Shown here one piece after another: positions 1 to 5,012 of a stretch of 5,669 bases of DNA. Under the pieces are notes generated by a model that worked only from the letters and a program-made list of their open reading frames with translations, was not told where the DNA came from and did no database searches. Both the position numbers and the translations under genes were made by a program. Position 1 is the first letter of the stretch; each line of letters opens with the position of its first letter. This DNA comes from Collinsella sp. (GTDB taxonomy: Bacteria > Actinomycetota > Coriobacteriia > Coriobacteriales > Coriobacteriaceae), in the NCBI GenBank assembly GCA_022720335.1, contig JAIHVJ010000120.1:1-5669 (forward strand). Direction: 5' to 3'.

Positions 1-11
1 CCCTGCAGTTT

Positions 12-69
12 GTCTCGTTCTGTAACAGGTAGAGACGATTTTGGCTGCTAGATGTTACAGGATTGAGAC
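12..69. repeat. Interrupted palindrome plus a third half-site, downstream of the DUF4867 gene
   Basis: Bases 12-36 form an interrupted palindrome: GTCTC, three bases, CTGT, a central A, ACAG, three bases, GAGAC. The right half (TGTAACAGGTAGAGAC, 21-36) recurs in the same orientation at 53-69 as TGTTACAGGATTGAGAC. The left half (12-27) can also pair with 53-69 over 8 + 5 bp. No T-run follows on either strand, so an ordinary intrinsic terminator is not supported. It could be an operator for a gene left of the window or a copy of a dispersed intergenic repeat. The repeat structure is seen directly; the role is unknown. Confidence 0.6.
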
Positions 70-75
70 GAAGCG

Positions 76-720
76 CTAGTCGCAGGTGATGTCGAGGTTT
101 TTGCCGGTTAGGCCTACGTAGCCGCCCTCGGCTGCTTTGGGACTATCGGCGTGGCAGAGGACCCACTTGTCGGCCTTCCAGTAGCAGTAGCTGTCGCCGG
201 CGGCGGACATGTTGGCAGCGGCCTCGGGACGCGGACCATTGGTGCCGGCGGGCAGCGCTACCATTACCTGGAAGCCACCGTCGTCGACCATGCACGGCGT
301 GTAGTGCAGCGTCGTGGCGTAGACCTCGACGAGCGTGCCGGCCGGCGCGCGGAAGGCCTTGACCTGCGCGGTATCGAGCTTGCCGTCGACGATCTGCTCG
401 CGCTTGGCCAGCAGCAGGATAAAATCGCGGGCGCCCAGGTTGAACTCGCTGGCGCGGTGATACTCCAGGCAGTTGAGCTTCGTGTTACGGCCGTTGCACC
501 AGCCCAGCTGGAAGGGGCGGCCGCCGTACATGAGCAGACCGAGCGTGTCGGCACCTTCGACCTGTTCCAGCTCGGGCGCGGAGGCCACATACTTGCTACC
601 CTCGGGAATGGGCGTGGCGGAAAGTGCCTCGACAAGCGGAGCTGTCAGGCTGGAGGGTACGTCGTCCCACACGCGGCCGTAGGACTTGAACTCGGGATCG
701 GTAACAGAGTAGATAAGCAT
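76..720 (-). CDS. DUF4867 family protein
   Basis: A complete 214-residue protein recognised by overall resemblance to the DUF4867 family, whose biochemical function I do not know. The ATG at 720 is well supported by AGGAG at 726-730, five bases upstream. There is no signal peptide or membrane segment, so it should be cytosolic. Residues about 95-155 alternate hydrophobic strands with turns (for example DFILLLAKREQI, then GTLVEVYATTLHYTPCMV and GFQVMVALPAGTN). This pattern is compatible with a small cupin-like beta barrel related to sugar or acid metabolism enzymes, but that fold is inference. The gene is GC-rich like luxS and unlike the PTS unit upstream, from which it is separated by 125 bases. 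It may therefore be an older neighbour with its own promoter and not the last gene of the PTS operon. Confidence 0.8.
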   Translation of the reverse strand: MLIYSVTDPEFKSYGRVWDDVPSSLTAPLVEALSATPIPEGSKYVASAPELEQVEGADTLGLLMYGGRPFQLGWCNGRNTKLNCLEYHRASEFNLGARDFILLLAKREQIVDGKLDTAQVKAFRAPAGTLVEVYATTLHYTPCMVDDGGFQVMVALPAGTNGPRPEAAANMSAAGDSYCYWKADKWVLCHADSPKAAEGGYVGLTGKNLDITCD

Positions 721-745
721 GTTCGCTCCTGTTCGTAAATGTGAC

Positions 746-767
746 TATATAAACATTCTAGAACATT
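746..767 (-). promoter_or_regulatory. Possible promoter/operator for the DUF4867 gene
   Basis: On the minus strand, AATGTT CTAG AATGTT (767-752) is a direct repeat around a CTAG and also contains the palindrome TTCTAGAA. It is followed directly by TATATA (751-746), a reasonable -10 box, about 26 bases before the start codon. No good -35 sits 16-18 bases upstream of it. TTGACT at 789-784 is a good -35 hexamer but faces only a poor TAATGT -10 (768-763) at a 15-base spacing. A regulated promoter is plausible but unproven. Confidence 0.3.
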
Positions 768-794
768 AGCCGTCTTTTGATGGAGTCAATACCG

Positions 795-838
795 CAAACA
801 ACACGCACCAGAGTCACATGGGCAAAAGGGCGGCGTGT
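795..838 (-). terminator. Weak candidate terminator after the hydrolase gene
   Basis: Downstream of the hydrolase stop (848-846), the minus strand carries ACACGC (838-833) pairing with GCGTGT (806-801), followed by TGTTTG. The stem is only 6 bp with a 26-base loop, and the T-run is interrupted. It is the only terminator-like structure in the 125-base gap, so it is listed with low confidence. Confidence 0.25.
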
Positions 839-845
839 ATTTTAC

Positions 846-1826
846 TTAGCCGAGATAGCCCTTAAGGAACTCAATGACACCCGAGCACCAGTGATCAGTT
901 TCCGGCGCATGAGGTTTCATTAACGCATGTCCTCCTTCTGGATACACAATCTCCTCGTGGTGCACCCCAGCCGCATCCAGTGCGTCAACCATCTTTCCGA
1001 GATTGCCGGGCGATACGACATCATCGTCGGCGCATTGCCAAAGATATGTCGGCGGATACCGTTCCCACACATGTTGATCAATGCAGAAATCATCAATCGC
1101 ATCGTGCCCAGCTCCACCGCACACCGAATCAAGAAATCTATGGTCTGACGCACATTCGGACTCATGAAGGTCAATCGGGGCGTAACACAGAACCAAAGCT
1201 TTTGGCGGCTCGCATCCGTAAGATGCAAACCCCTTGTTATCCGTCCCCCACTCGGCGGTCAAATGCGCGCCAGCGGAAAAACCGATAACCGCATATTTTT
1301 TGTCCACATTAAATCGCGTTGAATTCTCGAGGACAAAACGGACTGCGCGATTAAGGTCATCGATCGGACGCGGCATCAGCGGCTCGACCCTCACCCTGTA
1401 TGACAACACAAACACGTTATAGCCCGCATCGTTGAGCTCGGGAGCAACGGGAAAACCTTCCATTTGGTGACAAACGCTCTGATAGCCCCCACCCGAAATC
1501 GCGATAACGAATGGCGCCCCCGGTCGCCCCGGAAAGAAAAACAGCTTTGTGTTGCGCCGGGTCGGATCGCGAATACAATCGGCTTCATCCCAAATATCGT
1601 ATGCAACCTGCCTCCCGTCATCCGCAAGCTCAACAATCCGATTCAACCCGCGCAGAACACGAGTAACTTCATACGGATTAGTGTCGGAATTCAAATGGGC
1701 CGCGATGGGCTTATTCCACATGCGCTCCCAAGTTGAAGGTCGGCAAAGCATGAGATGCTCACCGAACCCAGCGAACTCAGGAAGAAGTGCGATTTCTCCA
1801 AATGTCATATCGGCAGTAATTGTCAT
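846..1826 (-). CDS. Alpha/beta hydrolase, carboxylesterase/acyl-esterase type
   Basis: A complete 326-residue serine hydrolase. The nucleophile elbow is GFSAG (182-186, Ser184). The oxyanion-hole motif is SGGGY (111-115). The acid is probably Asp268 in the ADDDVV stretch (266-271), and the catalytic His is His300 in EGGHAL. Order and spacing fit the esterase/lipase and acetyl-xylan or feruloyl-esterase-like branch of the fold. The N-terminal 80 residues are an extra region before the core. There is no signal peptide, so the enzyme should act in the cytosol, on a compound already imported. The ATG at 1826 is supported by GGAG nine bases upstream; a second ATG at 1808 (Met7) is possible. It lies 104 bases after the PTS permease stop, with an intrinsic terminator between them. 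The natural substrate is unknown; removing an acyl group from an imported sugar is one inference. Its lower GC matches the permease and antiterminator genes. Confidence 0.88.
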   Translation of the reverse strand: MTITADMTFGEIALLPEFAGFGEHLMLCRPSTWERMWNKPIAAHLNSDTNPYEVTRVLRGLNRIVELADDGRQVAYDIWDEADCIRDPTRRNTKLFFFPGRPGAPFVIAISGGGYQSVCHQMEGFPVAPELNDAGYNVFVLSYRVRVEPLMPRPIDDLNRAVRFVLENSTRFNVDKKYAVIGFSAGAHLTAEWGTDNKGFASYGCEPPKALVLCYAPIDLHESECASDHRFLDSVCGGAGHDAIDDFCIDQHVWERYPPTYLWQCADDDVVSPGNLGKMVDALDAAGVHHEEIVYPEGGHALMKPHAPETDHWCSGVIEFLKGYLG

Positions 1827-1839
1827 AACCAGTCACTCC

Positions 1840-1880
1840 AAAAACGAGGTGGGCTCGCGCAGATCAATCGCAAGCCCACC
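1840..1880 (-). terminator. Intrinsic terminator between permease and hydrolase genes
   Basis: On the minus strand GGTGGGCTTGCG (1880-1869) pairs with CGCGAGCCCACC (1859-1848): 12 bp including one U-G wobble, with a 9-base loop. TCG and five Ts (1844-1840) follow. The hydrolase ribosome binding site GGAG begins right after the T-run and the start codon is at 1826. No promoter fits between terminator and gene, so hydrolase expression probably depends on read-through or regulated antitermination. Confidence 0.8.
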
Positions 1881-1897
1881 ATATGCAATCTGCCGCG
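1856..1897 (-). promoter_or_regulatory. Possible hairpin competing with the hydrolase-leader terminator
   Basis: Minus-strand CGCGGCAGAT (1897-1888), just upstream of the terminator, can pair with ATCTGCGCG (1864-1856): 6 bp, a one-base bulge, then 3 bp. The right arm takes the terminator loop and the first four bases of its 3' arm, so both structures cannot form fully together. This could be a switch, but the helix is short and may be chance. No RAT-like sequence was seen here. Confidence 0.3.
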
Positions 1898-1930
1898 GGG
1901 TTTTCAGCAGCTTACATTCCGAATAATTGT

Positions 1931-3301
1931 CTATTCCGCCGACGTGTCTGCATCAGGGCGATACATGATGTAGACGAGGACGAAGGTAAGAATAAAACCA
2001 ACGACATTGCAAAGGATCGCACCAATAAGGCTGCTCATATCACCGGAAGGATTCATGTAGCCGGGGAAGCTGAAAATACCACTCGACGTCATAACGAACG
2101 TGCGGGTATTGAAGATAGCCGGGATAACAGCGCTAATTGCACCAGAAATCATGGAAGCGACGATGATCTTCTTGTGCTCCAAAACTATGCCGTACAGGGC
2201 AGGTTCTGTAATTCCGCACAGGCTCGTAATGGCACAGCTGAATCCAAGGCTCTTTTCGCTCGGATCCTTCGAGCGGAAAGCAAACGCCAAGCAAGCGCCG
2301 ACGACACCCATGCTACCGCAAAGAAGTCCAAGGATAGGGTCGGAACCGACGGTCATAATATTGTTGATGGAGATCACAATGAGGGCCCAATGGAGTCCAA
2401 GAGGAATCATGACGAGGCCAAATATCGGTCCAAGAATAACGCCGCAAAGAATGGGGCTGAACTGATAGACCGCCAGTACGGCAGTCGCAAGCAAGGAGCT
2501 CGCCTGTTGGATAACCGGGCCAACCACAAGAAGCGAGATGGGGGCAGCAATAGCAACTGTCAGGAACGGAACGAGTGCAAATGCCAAAGCATCGGGAAGA
2601 ACCGCACGCAGCCACTTATAAAGAACGGATGCGAACCAAGCCGCCACGATAGCGGGAAACACCGTCGAGGCATAGCTCACCATCGTGAACTTCATGCCGA
2701 ACAAATCCAGCGCATCACCAGCTCCAGCTGCGGCAACAAAAGTCGGGTAAAGCAGGATTGCACCGAGCACCGCACCGATATATTGATCGATTCCAAAGAA
2801 TTTGGCCGCAGACGATCCGACGAGAACGGGCAAGAAATACATGCTGGCGTTTCCCATGCCGTACAGCAGGGTATAAATTCCGCTCTCAGCGGAAACGACA
2901 CCTGCCGTCGTCAGGATACTAAGGACGGCGTTTATCATTCCGCATGCAATCAAGGCGGGAAGAACGGGCATCATGATGCCGCTGATCAGCTTCATCAGCT
3001 TTCCCAGAAAACCTTTGGTCTCGCCTTCATCTGCCGCGGACTTCCCGGTGTCAACCCCGGTTTCCTTTGCAACGATTTCGTAGACCTTATCGACCTTGGG
3101 CCCCACAATCACTTGGTATTGCCCTGCTGAATGGCGAATATCGATCACACCATCGATTGCCTTGACTTTTGCATCATCTACGATGCTTTCGTCCTTAAGA
3201 TTGAACCTTAAACGAGTCATGCAGTGGGCTACAAATGTAACGTTTTCTGCACCGCCCACCATCTCGAGAATCTCGGCAGCGAGCTTGGTTGTATCTGCCA
3301 T
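1931..3301 (-). CDS. PTS transporter subunit EIIBC, beta-glucoside/glucose superfamily
   Basis: A 456-residue membrane permease that imports and phosphorylates a sugar using phosphate passed from HPr and EIIA. The EIIB domain covers residues 1-80 and has the phosphorylated Cys27 in the AHCMTRLRF motif typical of the Glc/Bgl family. A short polar linker (about 82-98) leads to EIIC (about 100-448), with many hydrophobic segments, a GLHW loop motif (302-305) and the sugar-site signature GITEPALYG (363-371). The protein ends soon after the last membrane segment, so the C-terminal EIIA domain found in about 620-residue BglF-type proteins is absent and must be supplied in trans. The start chosen is the ATG at 3301, preceded by GGGAG; upstream in-frame ATGs would add an Arg-rich tail not seen in the family. 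The antiterminator gene ends 68 bases upstream. The sugar is unknown; beta-glucosides are only the family-level guess. Confidence 0.93.
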   Translation of the reverse strand: MADTTKLAAEILEMVGGAENVTFVAHCMTRLRFNLKDESIVDDAKVKAIDGVIDIRHSAGQYQVIVGPKVDKVYEIVAKETGVDTGKSAADEGETKGFLGKLMKLISGIMMPVLPALIACGMINAVLSILTTAGVVSAESGIYTLLYGMGNASMYFLPVLVGSSAAKFFGIDQYIGAVLGAILLYPTFVAAAGAGDALDLFGMKFTMVSYASTVFPAIVAAWFASVLYKWLRAVLPDALAFALVPFLTVAIAAPISLLVVGPVIQQASSLLATAVLAVYQFSPILCGVILGPIFGLVMIPLGLHWALIVISINNIMTVGSDPILGLLCGSMGVVGACLAFAFRSKDPSEKSLGFSCAITSLCGITEPALYGIVLEHKKIIVASMISGAISAVIPAIFNTRTFVMTSSGIFSFPGYMNPSGDMSSLIGAILCNVVGFILTFVLVYIMYRPDADTSAE

Positions 3302-3340
3302 AAATACCATTTCTCCCATGTTGTGTTTTATATGTAACCA

Positions 3341-3365
3341 TCGGCAAAGCGCGCGCCTTCGCCGA
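3341..3365 (-). other. Intercistronic hairpin between antiterminator and permease genes
   Basis: Minus-strand TCGGCGAAG (3365-3357) pairs with CTTTGCCGA (3349-3341): 9 bp with one G-U wobble, and a 7-base GC-only loop. No T-run follows, so it is not an intrinsic terminator. It ends about 40 bases before the permease start and may protect or punctuate the mRNA, or set the ratio of the two proteins. The structure is seen; the function is inference. Confidence 0.5.
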
Positions 3366-3369
3366 CCAA

Positions 3370-4209
3370 TCACCTAGCTTTCGATGCGATTCGATTGATA
3401 TGCATCATCAGATAGAGTCTTTCTTCGTCTATAAGTTCTTGGCCCGTCAGCCGGCTGAGAACAGAAGCGATGTCATCGGCGCACGCCGATGCCACCGGAT
3501 ATTCATCTTTGAGCGAGAGATACATCTTGCGGTTGTCGCTTACGATACTTTCGCCAGAGTTCAACCTATTGAATAGGTACTGAAGGTGGGTTGCGAACCT
3601 TGCATAATCGAAGCCCTCCCGATCAACTTGAATACCAAGCCGTCTTTCAACAGCAATAGTTGATTCTTCGAGAACGCGATCGTAAACGTCCGTGCCAAAC
3701 TCTTCAGCCAGCTCACATGAATCCGAATCGGCCATGTTATTGATAAACGCCATGGCAATTCCAACTGTCTCATGAGCGGGAAGCCTAACATTGAGACGTT
3801 TCCTGATTATTCGAAGCGCGTACTCGCCGATTTTGAATTCGACGGGATATTGTTGGCGAACATCAAAAGACAAGGGCATATGGACAACAATGTTTTGCTC
3901 CTTGCGCTTAATTGCATACGCGATATGGTCCGCAAGAATAAACGGCAAATTAGGGCTTACTTCATAGGGAAGCAGTCCTGTCGACATATCAATAACATCC
4001 GAGGTCAGCTCGAGAAGTTCATCCGAGACTTCATCAATGAGAGCGATGTAGCGGGAACTAACGTTATAGAACGTTCGTTGAATCTCCGAGAGCGGTAATT
4101 CATCGCCAACGTCCTTAAACCCCAGGCCACGCCCGAATGCCACCAGCTGCCTGCCATTTCCGTCGATGCAGAGGACAGCGCTGGTGTTAATTCGTTTAAC
4201 GATTTCCAT
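3370..4209 (-). CDS. BglG/LicT-family transcription antiterminator with two PRD domains
   Basis: A complete 279-residue RNA-binding antiterminator, about the length of LicT (277). The N-terminal CAT domain (about 1-55) has the family pattern MEIVKRINTSAV and GRGLGF. It should bind a RAT hairpin in the leader RNA and block terminator formation. PRD1 (about 65-165) carries His95 in LADHIAYAI, the position phosphorylated by the sugar permease in this family. The second PRD1 histidine, expected near residue 154 in the IALHIVNA-type motif, is replaced by Ala154 (IAMAFINN). PRD2 (about 170-279) keeps both histidines: His208 in ATHLQYLF and His270 in LYLMMHINRI. The ATG at 4209 follows AAGGGGG (4220-4214) at four bases. 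A terminator lies directly upstream and the PTS permease downstream, so it most likely controls its own operon in response to transport and to HPr phosphorylation. Confidence 0.95.
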   Translation of the reverse strand: MEIVKRINTSAVLCIDGNGRQLVAFGRGLGFKDVGDELPLSEIQRTFYNVSSRYIALIDEVSDELLELTSDVIDMSTGLLPYEVSPNLPFILADHIAYAIKRKEQNIVVHMPLSFDVRQQYPVEFKIGEYALRIIRKRLNVRLPAHETVGIAMAFINNMADSDSCELAEEFGTDVYDRVLEESTIAVERRLGIQVDREGFDYARFATHLQYLFNRLNSGESIVSDNRKMYLSLKDEYPVASACADDIASVLSRLTGQELIDEERLYLMMHINRIASKAR

Positions 4210-4220
4210 GTGTCCCCCTT

Positions 4221-4288
4221 AAACAAAACAAGGCTCCCGAAGCAGAATCCGACAATCAATGTCGACAGATGCTGCTTCAGGAGCCTTG
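4221..4288 (-). terminator. Leader attenuator (intrinsic terminator) upstream of the antiterminator gene
   Basis: On the minus strand CAAGGCTCCTGAAGCAG (4288-4272) pairs with CTGCTTCGGGAGCCTTG (4245-4229) over 17 bp, with one U-G wobble. TTTTGTTT (4228-4221) follows. The 26-base loop holds an inner 5-bp helix, CGACA with TGTCG (4264-4250). The ribosome binding site AAGGGGG comes right after the T-run, so the terminator lies in the leader of the antiterminator gene. This geometry is typical of operons controlled by BglG/LicT proteins. It may also end transcripts coming from luxS, which has no other clear terminator. Confidence 0.9.
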
Positions 4289-4319
4289 CCTGAATATCAC
4301 TCTGGTTGCCAGTTTAAGC
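4276..4319 (-). promoter_or_regulatory. Candidate RAT / antiterminator element in the leader
   Basis: TTCAGGCAAGGCTCCTGAA on the minus strand (4294-4276) folds as a 6-bp hairpin with a 7-base loop. It uses bases of the terminator's 5' arm, so the two structures exclude each other. Inside it, CAGGCAAGGC (4292-4283) resembles the 3' half of the RAT sequences bound by BglG/LicT proteins (CAGGCAAAACC-like). GCTTAAACTG (4319-4310) could be the 5' half, but the gap between halves (17 bases) is longer than in classic RATs and holds its own small hairpin, CTGG CAA CCAG (4312-4302). The overlap with the terminator arm is where a RAT should be; the exact fold is uncertain. Confidence 0.5.
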
Positions 4320-4342
4320 GAAACACCGTAAATGACCTCGTG

Positions 4343-4389
4343 TAAACATTACTAAACAGTTAAACGGTCGATATCTCCATGTGAACGGT
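4343..4389 (-). promoter_or_regulatory. Probable promoter/operator region of the PTS unit (weak motifs)
   Basis: A promoter for the antiterminator operon should lie between luxS and the leader terminator. The best -35 on the minus strand is TTCACA (4386-4381), five of six to TTGACA. At 17 bases it faces only a poor -10, TAACTG. The plus strand carries AACGGT at 4363-4368 and again at 4384-4389, 21 bases (two helical turns) apart. TAAAC recurs at 4343, 4353 and 4361. These repeats could be operator half-sites, but no known regulator site is recognised. Confidence 0.25.
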
Positions 4390-4409
4390 TTAGAAGCAGA
4401 AGGCAATCC

Positions 4410-4898
4410 TTACGCCTGCTGGTAGTGCAGGTGCTTCTCGTCGATATCGGCCAGGTCGCGGTCGAGGTAGCGGCGCGCGAGCCAGTTGGCCATGGGGAGG
4501 TTTTGATCCAGGTAGTTGCCACACTCCTCGGGAGCGGCGCCGGGGACATCGCCCTCAAAGCCGGCGACGAACTCAAAGAGCTCGCGCACGAGCGGCAGGA
4601 TCTCCTCGCTCGTCACCTCGCCAAACACGACCAGGTAAAAGCCCGTGCGGCAGCCCATGGGGCCAAAGTAGACGATTCGGCTCGACCACTCGGCGTGATT
4701 ACGCAGAAACGTCGCGCCCAGGTGCTCGATGGTATGGCACTCGGCCGTGTTCATGACCGGCTCTTTGTTGGGTGTGGTCAGGCGCAGGTCAAAGGTGGTG
4801 ACGGCGGCACCGGTCGCCGGATCGCGGTCGATGCGGCTCACGTACACGCCGGGCTCAAGCAGCAGATGATCGACAGAAAAGCTCGCAATACGCTCCAT
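4410..4898 (-). CDS. luxS: S-ribosylhomocysteine lyase LuxS
   Basis: A complete 162-residue cytosolic enzyme of the activated methyl cycle. It splits S-ribosylhomocysteine into homocysteine and DPD, the precursor of autoinducer-2. The metal site is intact: His55 and His59 in the HTIEH motif and Cys126 in EECGNYLDQNL. The general acid/base residues are present: Glu58 within HTIEH and Cys83 in GPMGCRTGFY. Length is normal for the family (about 150-170). The ATG at 4898 is supported by GAGAGG (4911-4906) seven bases upstream. Its GC content is high, like the kinase gene upstream and unlike the PTS unit downstream. No terminator of its own was found between its stop and the PTS-unit leader, so some read-through into that leader is possible. 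A likely promoter lies in the repeat nest upstream. Confidence 0.97.
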   Translation of the reverse strand: MERIASFSVDHLLLEPGVYVSRIDRDPATGAAVTTFDLRLTTPNKEPVMNTAECHTIEHLGATFLRNHAEWSSRIVYFGPMGCRTGFYLVVFGEVTSEEILPLVRELFEFVAGFEGDVPGAAPEECGNYLDQNLPMANWLARRYLDRDLADIDEKHLHYQQA

Positions 4899-4919
4899 GG
4901 CAGATCCTCTCGGTAGTCA

Positions 4920-4994
4920 ATTTGGGACGGGGCTCTTTTAGCTGGTTCGAATGGTCGCACCAATCATACCAGTCAAAAAAGCCCCGTCCCAAAT
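4920..4994. repeat. Long imperfect inverted repeat in front of luxS
   Basis: ATTTGGGACGGGGC (4920-4933) is a perfect 14-base inverted match to 4981-4994. The match continues inward with interruptions: TTTT (4936-4939) with AAAA (4975-4978), then CTGGT (4942-4946) with ACCAG (4968-4972), then TGGT (4952-4955) with ACCA (4959-4962). The whole 75 bases can fold as one long, broken stem-loop on either strand. It resembles a small dispersed intergenic element more than a simple terminator. That identity is inference. Confidence 0.75.
4963..4992 (-). promoter_or_regulatory. Probable luxS promoter inside the repeat
   Basis: On the minus strand TTGGGA (4992-4987) and TATGAT (4968-4963) are separated by 18 bases. 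TGG directly precedes TATGAT, giving an extended -10. The -35 matches four of six bases and the -10 five of six. The predicted transcript starts near 4956, leaving a leader of about 58 bases before the luxS start codon. The -35 lies in one arm of the inverted repeat. Confidence 0.45.
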
Positions 4995-5012
4995 GAGCTA
5001 CCTGGGACGAGG
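4975..5012 (-). terminator. Intrinsic terminator of the kinase gene
   Basis: On the minus strand CCTCGTCCCA (5012-5003) pairs with TGGGACGGGG (4991-4982): 10 bp with one U-G wobble and an 11-base loop. CTTTTTT (4981-4975) follows. It lies 39 bases after the kinase stop codon. The two arms belong to two different neighbouring hairpins, so alternative pairings compete with it. Confidence 0.75.

Noticed and set aside
12..69. CRISPR array from the repeated half-sites
   Set aside because: There are only two direct copies, they are short and imperfect, and no spacer pattern or cas gene is present.
151..738. 195-codon open frame on the plus strand opposite the DUF4867 gene
   Set aside because: It overlaps a gene with a recognised family and a good ribosome binding site. 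Its Val/Ala/Gly/Arg-rich translation is typical of antisense frames in GC-rich DNA.
739..819. 8-bp inverted pair ATGTGACT (739-746) and AGTCACAT (812-819)
   Set aside because: The arms are 65 bases apart with little supporting pairing. Such a match is likely by chance.
1883..3130. 415-codon open frame on the plus strand opposite the permease
   Set aside because: Its translation is rich in Asn, Arg, Lys, His, Asp and Gly without domain structure, and it lies antisense to a permease with clear EIIB and EIIC signatures. It is a by-product of that gene's codon pattern.
3302..3373. Upstream extension of the permease start to 3373
   Set aside because: It would add 24 Arg-rich residues before a normal EIIB start and overlap the antiterminator stop. 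The ATG at 3301 has GGGAG upstream and begins the family-typical EIIB sequence.
4333..4348. TGACCTCGTGTAAACA as a catabolite-response (cre) site
   Set aside because: It shares only scattered positions with the cre consensus, lacks its central symmetry, and the organism may not use CcpA.
1931..4898. Link between luxS and the PTS permease as an autoinducer-2 uptake system
   Set aside because: The permease shows only the general Glc/Bgl-family signatures, no lsr-type genes are nearby, and luxS differs in composition and has its own leader region. Adjacency alone is too weak.
4425..4916. 163-codon open frame on the plus strand opposite luxS
   Set aside because: LuxS on the minus strand has every metal and catalytic residue. 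The plus frame has no recognisable domain.
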